Positions 56,793 to 64,000 of a stretch of 64,000 bases of DNA are shown piece after piece. A program made the position numbers and the translations under genes. The stretch is from Arachis hypogaea. Its lineage: Eukaryota > Streptophyta > Magnoliopsida > Fabales > Fabaceae. Positions within the stretch are counted from its first letter, which is position 1; each line of letters begins with the position of its first letter. Where the stretch lies: assembly GCF_003086295.3 (NCBI RefSeq), contig NC_092052.1:75757559-75821558 (forward strand), read 5' to 3'. Under the pieces are notes generated by a model. The model made no database searches, had not been told where the DNA came from, and saw only the letters and a program-made list of their open reading frames with translations.

Positions 56793-58240
56793 TGATAAAC
56801 CACTATTTAATGGTTTATAATGTGTTTAATTGTGTGGTTTTATCATAATCTTTACCCACTTATTCATATAATTAGCATGCATTTATATTTCCTTCCTAAA
56901 ATTATTACATGATTGAAAACTTGCTTCCTAGAGACTTTTAATTATGTATTTTAATTCTCCTTTATTCCATTCGATGCCGTGATCTGTGTGTTAAGTGTTT
57001 CAGGCTTTATAGGGCATGAATGAGTTGGAGATTGGAAAGGAAGCTTGCAAAAATGGAAGGAACACAAGAAATTGAGGAGATGACCAGCGAGAAGTGACGC
57101 GGCCGCATGGCTCACGCGACCGCGCGGATTGGAATAGCACAATTGACGCGGAGGCGTAGACGACGCGCTCGCGTGGCAGGGCAAAACACCGAATGACGCG
57201 GCTGCATGAATGACGCAATCGCGTGACGTGCGCGATCTGCATAATCTGCAGAATTCGCTGGGGGCAATTTTGGGCCCTGCTTTGACGCAGTTCTCGGCCC
57301 AGAAAAGCAGACTAGAGCCAGAGAACATGCAGGAACCAACAACAACATTCATTCTACACAATTTTAGTTTTTTCATATCTAGTTTTACTCCTCCTCTAGG
57401 TTTTCTCTCTACACATTCATAGTTCTTAGGATTTTATTTCTATTGCTTTTTACATTGGGATATTGAGAAGAGTTATTACCTCATTAAGACTTCGTCATTC
57501 TAGTTCGTTTTCTTTACTTGGCTTTACTTTTCCATGTCCTTTAATTTACTCAATTTTACTATTAGATTATTTTAGAATTTATTAATACAAGGATTACTTT
57601 TATTTTTAATTGATTTCTTTGATTTTTATTTATCATGTCTTTCTTTAATTCCCTTTCCTATGTTATGAATTCTACAATCACAATGAGCGAGTAGTTCCCT
57701 AACTTGATGGGGAGTTGATTGAAAGGAACCCTTGAGTTGGAATGCTCAAAAGAAAAATTGTAATTGGGTTTATTGTTGGATTGCCCTCTAGTCACTGACA
57801 CCAATCCCTTTCAATTGAGTGGGTTGGAACTTGTGAATAAAAGTAGCATTCCAACTTGTTTGACTTTCCCTTACCTAGTAAGGGATAACTAAACAAGACA
57901 ACCTACAATTATCAATTAATCTTGAGAGTACTTCAACAAGAATAGGGCTTCCAACTAATCTACTTCCAGTCAAGGCTTTTATTTAATTTATTTAATTTCT
58001 CTAATTTAATTTCCTGTTTATTCAACTCAAACCTTTTTTTTTTGAAAACATCTGATTAATAAAATAGCACACCTTTCTGCAACTCGTTGGGAGATGACTT
58101 GGGATTCATACTCCCAGTATTTTAATTTTAATTTTTGTGACACCCTTCTAAATTGATAAGCGGATTTCTGGTTGGTTAAGAACTATACTTGCAACGCATA
58201 TCTTATAACAATTCTTGACTCGCCAATTTTTGCCACGTCA
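56793..58240 (+). repeat. Element E 3' LTR
   Basis: 1448 bp. It aligns along its length with 26174-27670 but lacks 49 bp in the palindrome array (junction near 57121-57130). Confidence 0.9.
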
Positions 58241-58245
58241 CTCAG

Positions 58246-59270
58246 CCCAAGCACACACCAAGTGGGCCCCAGAAGTAGATTTCTGTACTATCTACCTCAG
58301 TTTACTCATTTTCTATAACCCTAGGTCACTAGTTCAGTATAAAAACTACTTTTAGAGATTTATTTTGTATCTCATGACATTTTTACACTTCACATTGTAT
58401 TTCTGACGGCATGAGTCTCTAAACCCCATGGTTGGGGTGAGGAGCTCTGCTGTGTTTCGATGAATTAATGCAATTACTACTGTTTTTCATTCAATCATGC
58501 GTGTTTCTATTCTAAGATATTCACTTGCACTTCAACATGATGAATGTGATGATCCGTGACACTCATTACCATTCTCAACCTATGAACGCGTGCCTCACAA
58601 CCACCTCCGTTCTACCTTAGATTGAGTGTGTATCTCTTAGCCTCCTGGTTCCTGATCAGAGTCTTCATGGTATAGGCTAGAATTATTGGCGGCCATTCCT
58701 GAGATCCGAAAAGTCTAAACCTTGTCTGTGGTATTCCGAGTAGAATCTGGGAAGGGATGACTGTAACGAGCTTCAAACTCGCGAGTGTTGGGCATAGTGA
58801 CAGACGCAAAAGAATTAACGGATTCTATTCCAACATGAGTGAGAACCGACAGATGATTAGCCGTGCGGTGACAGCACATTTGGACCATTTTCACTGAGAG
58901 GATGGATGATAGCCATTGACAACGGTGATCCACCAACATACAGCTTGCCAAGGAAGGAGACCTGTGTGCGTGAAGAAGAAGACAGTAGGAAAGCAGAGAT
59001 TCAGAAGACAGAGCATCTCCAAAACCTCAATCTGTTCTCCATTACTGCATAACAAGTATTATTTATTTTATGTTAATTACTTTTCTTAAACCCAACCATT
59101 TTTATTATTAATTTCCTGACTAAGAATTACAAAATAACCATAGCTTGCTTCAAGCCGACAATCTCCGTGGGATCGACCCTTACTCATGTAAGGTATTACT
59201 TGGACGACCCAGTGCACTTGCTGGTTAGTGGTACGAGTTGTGAAAAGTGTGATTTACAATTTGTGCACCA
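58246..59270 (+). repeat. Element D 5' LTR, second part
   Basis: It resumes after the CTCAG duplicate (58241-58245) with the same text that follows CTCAG in the G LTR (CCCAA..CACACCAAGTGGGCCC). It ends TTTGTGCACCA. TATAAAAA at 58338-58345. Hairpins CCTTAC-TCAT-GTAAGG (59178-59193) and CCAG-TGCACTTG-CTGG (59209-59224). Joined with 25653-26173 it is about 1546 bp. Confidence 0.9.
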
Positions 59271-59276
59271 AGTTTT

Positions 59277-59294
59277 TGGCGCCGTTGCCGGGGA
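59277..59294 (+). promoter_or_regulatory. Element D primer-binding site (tRNA-Asp)
   Basis: A perfect TGGCGCCGTTGCCGGGGA six bases after the LTR. Confidence 0.92.
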
Positions 59295-60099
59295 TTGTTC
59301 GAGTTTGGACAATAGACAGTTTATTTTGTTGTTTAAATTAGGAAAAATTTATCTTTTTTGTTTAGAGTCACTAAAATTGCGTCTTCTATTATTGTTTTTG
59401 GTTGAAACTTTTTTTTAGAATCCTTATTTTCTTTTTCAATTTTTTTTTGAAAATTTCTAAACTAATAATTGAGTTTTTCTGTTTGAGTTTAGTTTCATAT
59501 TTTAAGTTTAGTGTCAATTGCATGATTTTATTTTTCTTTCAATTTTTTCCGAATTATTAGTGCTTAGAATATAAAAACTTTTAAGTTTGGTGTCCTTTGT
59601 GTTTCTGTTTTCTTAAAATTTTTTTCAAAAGTTGTTCTTAGCGTTCATCGTATATTCAAAGTTTTCCTGTTTGTTTCCTTTGTTTTGATCTAAAAATTTA
59701 AGTTTGGTGTCATTCTTTTACTGTTTTTCTCTTTCTTCATTAAATTCAAAAATATCTTTTCTCTTTATTTTAATTAATTTTTGAATTTTCCTTTAAAAAT
59801 TCAGATTTTTATTTTAAAAACATTCTATTCTATCTTATCTTAGTTTTGAAATTTCAAAATTCAAAATCTTTTTCAAAAATCATATCCAAAGTGTTTCAAA
59901 TCTTCTTAATTAAGTAATTATTTTAGATTTCAAATTTATTTTTCTCTTAGTTTTTGAAATTTATATTTTAATTTCTAATTATTTTATTTTACCTTATTAT
60001 TTTTATTTAATTTTAATTATTCGGTTTGTTTTTAATTAAATAAGATAAAAATAAAAATATATTTTTTTTACAATTCATATCAATTTCCTTTTATCCATC
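59295..60099 (+). other. Element D leader
   Basis: AT-rich untranslated leader with AAGTTTGGTGT at 59583 and 59700 and a variant at about 59506. No protein. Confidence 0.55.
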
Positions 60100-61230
60100 A
60101 TGGACCTAAAGGGAAATGAACAGTCCAGAAGGACTCTGGGGTCATATGCTAACCCCATTACTGCTGCATATGGGAGTAGCATCTGTATACCTCCCATCAA
60201 AGCAAGCAGTTTTGAGCTAAATTCTCAGCTCATTGTCATGGTGCAGCAAAATTGCCAGTTTTCCGGTCTTCCACAGGAAGAACCTACTGAGTTTCTGGCG
60301 CAGTTCTTGCAAATTGCTGACACAGTGCGTGAGAAGGAGGTAGATCAGGATGTATACAGGCTGTTACTGTTTCCGTTTGCTGTAAAAGATCAAGCTAAGA
60401 GGTGGTTAAATAACCAACCCACAGCAAGCATAAGAACATGGAAACAGTTATCAGACAAATTCCTGAATCAATATTTCCCTCCAAAAAGGATGACACAGCT
60501 AAGGCTGGACATCCAAGGCTTTAAACAAGAGGATGATGAATCCCTTTATAATGCCTGGGAGAGGTACAAAGGGATGCTAAGGAAATGCCCCTCTGAAATG
60601 TTTTCAGAGTGGGTGCAATTAGACATCTTCTACTATAGGCTTACAGAAAAAGCTCAGATATCTCTAGACCACTCAGCTGGTGGATCTATACACATGAGAA
60701 AGACTATTGAAGAGGCTCAAGAGCTTATTGATATAGTTGCTAGAAATCAGCATCTATACATAAGTAATGAGTCCTCCATGAAAGAAGAAACTAAGGCAGT
60801 ATCAACTGACTTTAGTCCTCAGGAACAAGTTACTGAACTCAATCAACAACTATCTTCTATAACAAGGCAGTTAGCAGAATTTAAGGAGATGCTACAAGAA
60901 ACCAAAATTGCTAACAAGGATATGGAATCACAATTGAATCAGACAAAACAGCAATTATCAAAACATATAACAGAGGAGTGCCAAGCAGTTCAACTAAGAA
61001 GTGAAAAAATATTAAATATCTCAACTCAAGGCAGCAGAAAGCCAAGAAAGGAACAGCTGACAGAGGATGAGCAACCTGCTACCCAAAATCCCTCTGAGGA
61101 CAGTAAGAGCCCAGAGAGGAATAAGTTTGGCATTCAAACGCCAGAAAAGGGTGAAAAACTGGCGTTAACACCCAATCCATGTCCAGTTCTGGCGTTCAAA
61201 CACCAGAAAAGGGTTGGAATCTGGCGTTAA
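60100..61230 (+). CDS. Element D gag
   Basis: A 376-codon frame starting MDLKGNEQSRRTLGSYANP. Capsid blocks (LLLFPFAVKDQAKRWLNNQP, ESLYNAWERYKGMLRKCPSEMFSEW) match G and F. A coiled-coil region (ELNQQLSSITRQLAEFKEMLQE, then LNQTKQQLSKH) spans about residues 245-300. The last 35 residues are encoded by GCGTTCAAACGCC-type palindromes and are not gag. No zinc knuckle. The protease that follows gag in G and F is missing. Confidence 0.85.
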   Translation: MDLKGNEQSRRTLGSYANPITAAYGSSICIPPIKASSFELNSQLIVMVQQNCQFSGLPQEEPTEFLAQFLQIADTVREKEVDQDVYRLLLFPFAVKDQAKRWLNNQPTASIRTWKQLSDKFLNQYFPPKRMTQLRLDIQGFKQEDDESLYNAWERYKGMLRKCPSEMFSEWVQLDIFYYRLTEKAQISLDHSAGGSIHMRKTIEEAQELIDIVARNQHLYISNESSMKEETKAVSTDFSPQEQVTELNQQLSSITRQLAEFKEMLQETKIANKDMESQLNQTKQQLSKHITEECQAVQLRSEKILNISTQGSRKPRKEQLTEDEQPATQNPSEDSKSPERNKFGIQTPEKGEKLALTPNPCPVLAFKHQKRVGIWR

Positions 61231-61265
61231 ACGCCCAATCCCTGTCCAATCCTGGTATTCAAAGA
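61129..61265 (+). repeat. GGCGTTAAACGCC-type palindromes inside element D gag-pol
   Basis: TTGGCATTCAAACGCCAG, CTGGCGTTAACACCCA, CTGGCGTTCAAACACCAG and CTGGCGTTAAACGCCCA lie in the region where a protease would be expected. The same words occur in the D LTR and its 3' array (63262-63408). Confidence 0.75.
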
Positions 61266-63057
61266 TATTTTTAAATGCTCAATCCATGTGGATTGAGTCT
61301 TGAATCAGAGCTAGAGGACATTTTTAAAGATGTTTAGCCTGATCTGGAGGAACCAGAGGAAATAAAAGAACCTCTAAAAATTCCTCAGGAAGAGGAGAAG
61401 CCTCCTAAACCCAAGCTCAAACCACTACCACCATCCCTGAAATATGCATTTCTGGGAGAATGTGACACTGTTCCGGTGATCATAAGCTCTGCTTTAAATC
61501 CACAGGAAGAGAAAGCACTAATTCAGGTGCTAAAGCACACAAGACAACTCTTGGGTGGTCCATAAGTGATCTTAAGGGCATTAGGCCAGCAAGATGCATG
61601 CACAAGATCCTATTGGAGGATGATGCTAAGCCAGTGGTTCAACCACAGAGGCGGCTAAATCCAGCCATGAAGGAGGTGGTGCAGAAAGAGGTCACTAAGT
61701 TACTGGAGGCTGAGATTATTTATCCTATTTCTGATAGCCCCTGGGTGAGCCCTGTCTATGTTGTCCCCAAGAAGGGAGGCATGACAATGGTTCATAATGA
61801 AAAGAATAAACTGGTTCCTACAAGAGTAGTTATAGGGTGGCGTATGTGTATTGACTACAGAAGGCTCAATACAGCCACCAGGAAGGATCACTTTTCTTTA
61901 CCATTCATAGACCAGATACTAGAGAGACTAGCAGGTCATGAATATTACTACTTTTTGGATGGCTATTCAGGTTACAACCAAATTGCAGTAGATCCCCAAG
62001 ACCAAGAGAAAACAACATTCACATGCCCTTCTGGAGTATTTGCCTACAGAAGGATGCTTTTTGGTCTGTGCAATGCACCTGCAACCTTTCAGAGGTGCAT
62101 GCTCTCTATCTTCTCTGATATGGTAGAGAAATTTCTGGAGTCTTCATGGATGATTTCTTAGTATTTGGAGACTCATTCAGCTCCTGCCTTGTCCATTTAG
62201 CACTTGTTCTGAAAAGGTGCCAAGAGACCAACCTAGTTTTAAATTGAAAAAAATGTCACTTTATGGCGACTGAAGGAATTGTCCTTGGGCATAAAATTTA
62301 AAACAAGGGAATAGAGGTGGATCAAGCTAAAGTAGAGGTAATTGAAAAATTACTACCACCTACCAATGTTAAGGCAATCAGAAGCTTTCTGGGGCATGCA
62401 GGATTCTATAGGAGGTTTATAAAGGATTTTTCAAAAATTGCAAAACCTCTGAGCAATCTGCTAGCTGTTGACACACCATTTGTGTTTGACATAGAGTGTC
62501 TGCAGGCGTTTGAAACTCTGAAAGCTAAGCTGGTCACAACACCAGTTATTTCTGCACCAGACTGGACATTACCATTCGAACTAATGTGTGATGCTAGTGA
62601 CCATGCTATTGGTGCAGTATTGGGACAGAGGCATAACAAGCTTTTGTACGTCATTTACTATGCCAACTGTATTTTAAATGATGCACAGAAGAATTACACA
62701 ACCACAGAAAAGGAATTGCTTGCAGTGGTTTATGCCATTGACAAGTTTAGATCTTACTTAGTAGGATCAAAAGTGATTGTGTACACTGACCATGCTGCTC
62801 TAAAATATCTCCTCACAAAGTAGGATTCAAAACCCAGACTCATAAGATGGGTGTTGCTTCTGCAAGAGTTTGATATAGAAATAAGAGACAGAAAAGGGAC
62901 AGAGAATCAAGTAGCTGATCACCTGTCCCGGATAGAACCAGTAGCAGGAGCGTCCCTCCCTCCTACTGAGATCTCTGAAACCTTTTCGGATGAGCAACTG
63001 TTTGCTATTCAGGAAGCTCCGTGGTTTGCAGACATTGCAAACTATAAGGCTCAGTAA
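61266..63057 (+). pseudogene. Element D reverse transcriptase and RNase H, integrase deleted
   Basis: Linker KPLPPSLKYAFLGECDTVPVII is at 61419-61482. A frameshift near 61556 precedes the RT frame at 61598 (QRRLNP, YPISDSPWVSPVYVVPKKGG, WRMCIDYRRLN, LFGLCNAPATFQRCM). A one-base loss near 62140 displaces the catalytic FMDDF. Further stops occur near 62245 and 62300, and at 62821-62823. RNase H motifs CDASDH, TEKEL, YTDH and ADHLSR are present. The frame ends at 63057, about 20 bases before the conserved post-pol hairpin, so integrase was removed cleanly. Confidence 0.9.
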
Positions 63058-63058
63058 T

Positions 63059-63104
63059 GTCAAGCTATTTACAGTAAAGAAGCGCTTATTGGGAGGCAAC
63101 CCAA
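63059..63104 (+). promoter_or_regulatory. Conserved post-coding hairpin block, element D
   Basis: GTCAAGCTATTTAC (weakened first stem), AAGCGCTT (63080-63087), then ATTGGG-AGGCAA-CCCAAT (63088-63105). Confidence 0.75.
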
Positions 63105-63261
63105 TCTTATTTATCTATGTTAATTACTTTTTCATTTTATTTTCAATTGTTATTTTATGTTTTCTTTAGGTTGATGATCATGTGGAGTCATAAAAACAGC
63201 TGTAGAATTAAAGTAGAATAAAAAATAGCATCAAAAATAGCACACCCTGGAGGACAGACTT

Positions 63262-63408
63262 GCTGGCATTTAACGCCAGAAAAAAGCAACAAGCTAGCGT
63301 TTAACGCCAGAACAGAGCACCAAGTTGGTGTTAAACGCCCGAAAGGGAAGAAAAGTTGGCGTTAAACGACAGAAACAGGCTACAGCCTGGCGTTTAACGC
63401 CAGAATTG
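63262..63408 (+). repeat. GGCGTTTAACGCC-type palindrome array, element D 3' region
   Basis: Five imperfect palindromes with CTGGC(G/A)TTTAACGCCAG or TGGCGTTAAACG(C/A)C cores. The position equals the 37861-38034 array of G. One GGATCTGTG..CCACAGGATCC unit follows at about 63467. Confidence 0.85.
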
Positions 63409-63657
63409 CACTATAAGGGTGTTTTGCATGCCTAAATGGAGCAGGGATGAGAAGTCCTTGACCCCTCAGGATCTGTGAACCCCACAGGATCCCCACCTAC
63501 CTCACCATTCAAATTCAAACTATTCCCCTCCCAAACCCACCTCCATCTCCTCCACTTCTCCTTCTACTCCTTTCTTTCTTCTTTTGCTCGAGAACGAGCA
63601 AACATTTTAAGTTTGGTGTGGAAAAAAGCGTTGCTTTTTATTTTTCCATAACCATTT

Positions 63658-63889
63658 ATGGGACCAAGGCCGGAGAAACCTCTAGAAAGAGGAAAAGGAA
63701 GGCAGTTGCTTCCACTCCCGAGTCATGAGAGATGGAGAGGTTCATCTCAAGGGTCCATAGTTCAATGGTAGAGCATTTGACTGCAGATCAAAGAGCCACG
63801 AGGGAGGAGCAACAAAGGCAAGGAAGAGACATAGAGGAGCTCAAGAGCACCATTGGTTCTTCAAGAGGAAGAAGACGCCACCCTCACTA
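63658..63889 (+). pseudogene. Element D envelope-position ORF, core deleted
   Basis: It starts at ATG 63658, and the nucleotide sequence follows the first 95 bases of the G ORF (GGAGAAACCTCTAGA, CCGAGTCATGAGAGATGGA, TTCATCTC). It then jumps, through a tRNA fragment, to the last 100 bases of that ORF (GAGGGAGGAGCAACAAAGGC...CGCCACCCTCACTAAGGTGG). A TGA replaces TGG at about 63727. About 950 bp of the ORF are missing. Confidence 0.8.
63751..63791 (+). pseudogene. tRNA-Cys(GCA) 5' half captured at a deletion junction
   Basis: GGGTCCATAG, TTCAATGGTA, GAGCATTTGA, CTGCAGATCAA is the acceptor 5' strand, D arm and anticodon arm of plant tRNA-Cys with GCA anticodon, with two changes in the D-arm part (positions 63761 and 63765). 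It lacks the variable loop, T arm and 3' acceptor strand. It replaces the core of the envelope-position ORF. Sequence at the 3' junction (AGATCAA) is shared by the tRNA and the ORF. Confidence 0.82.
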
Positions 63890-64000
63890 AGGTGGACCCG
63901 TTCCTTAATCTCCTTGTCTATTTGTTTTTCTGTTTTTCGATTTATATGCTTTATGTTTTATCTATATTTGTGTCTTTATTACATGATCATTAGTGTCTAG
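63890..64000 (+). other. Element D 3' region, runs off window
   Basis: It matches the start of the G 3' UTR (GGTGGA..CGTTCCTT, ATGTTT..ATCTAT..TTGTGTCTT.ATTACATGATCATTAG). The 3' LTR of D lies beyond 64000. Confidence 0.7.

Larger units (their letters stand above)
26174..58240 (+). mobile_element. Athila-like LTR retrotransposon E, split by F
   Basis: LTRs start TGATAAACCACTATTT and end CGTCA. CTCAG is duplicated at 26169-26173 and 58241-58245. Without the F insertion (31308-50553 plus one TTTAC copy) the element is about 12.8 kb. The order is gag, protease, RT, RNase H, integrase, then an ORF in the envelope position, as in Athila-type Ty3/gypsy elements. It is the most complete element here, but it carries several stops and frameshifts. 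Confidence 0.92.

Noticed and set aside
18812..59294. Primer-site sequences (TGGCGCCGTTGCCGGGGA) as tRNA-Asp genes
   Set aside because: Only the last 18 bases of the tRNA are represented, in antisense and always next to an LTR end. They are priming sites, not genes.

Overview
This is a plant nuclear window, from a legume and most likely peanut or a wild Arachis. The reasons are a plant RABA5-clade Rab GTPase with a two-exon structure, Athila-like Ty3/gypsy retrotransposons whose primer sites match tRNA-Asp, and the very AT-rich DNA with islands of GCG palindromes that I associate with Arachis LTR families. The species call is from memory of repeat style, not a database match.

Left end (1-12336). 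A decayed Mutator-like transposase tail (3-418) is followed by the only ordinary host gene, a Rab GTPase on the minus strand (exons 4447-4114 and 2116-1803; 215 aa; 2.0 kb intron). Three inverted-repeat elements lie in or near it (3271-3523, 4791-5107, and a 406 bp Harbinger-type MITE at 6677-7082 with TTA duplications). Element H (7149-12036) is a deleted LTR retrotransposon carrying a second deleted one, J (7931-10606).

Right part (12337-64000). Everything here is one nested stack of LTR retrotransposons, and nearly every junction is marked by a 5 bp target-site duplication (TSD). Element A (Tat-type, 12337 onward) is split by B (13236 onward, TSD left copy aatac). B is split twice: by C (13372-21287, minus strand, TSD ggtag, LTRs almost identical) and by D (25653 onward, left TSD gtgac). 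D is split inside its 5' LTR by E (26174-58240, TSD ctcag). E is split inside its reverse transcriptase by F (31308-50553, minus strand, TSD tttac). F is split inside its LTR by G (31636-42606, TSD caaac). The path A>B>D>E>F>G is six levels deep. A, B and D run off the right edge.

Roles. E is the only element that still encodes reverse transcriptase, RNase H and a complete-looking integrase, though its frame is broken by F, stops and frameshifts. F, G and C are pol-deleted: G keeps gag-protease plus an intact ORF in the envelope position, F keeps gag-protease with what looks like the integrase C-terminal tail, and C keeps only a Tyr/Gln/Ser-rich coiled-coil protein yet is the youngest insertion. 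They must have relied on proteins from autonomous relatives. D has lost protease and integrase and carries a captured 5' half of tRNA-Cys.

The most unusual signals are non-coding: a covarying hairpin after pol in five elements, paired covarying hairpins just upstream of the primer site in six LTRs, arrays of near-perfect palindromes in LTRs and 3' regions, and a repeatedly duplicated AAGTTTGGTGT motif next to the 3' LTR.
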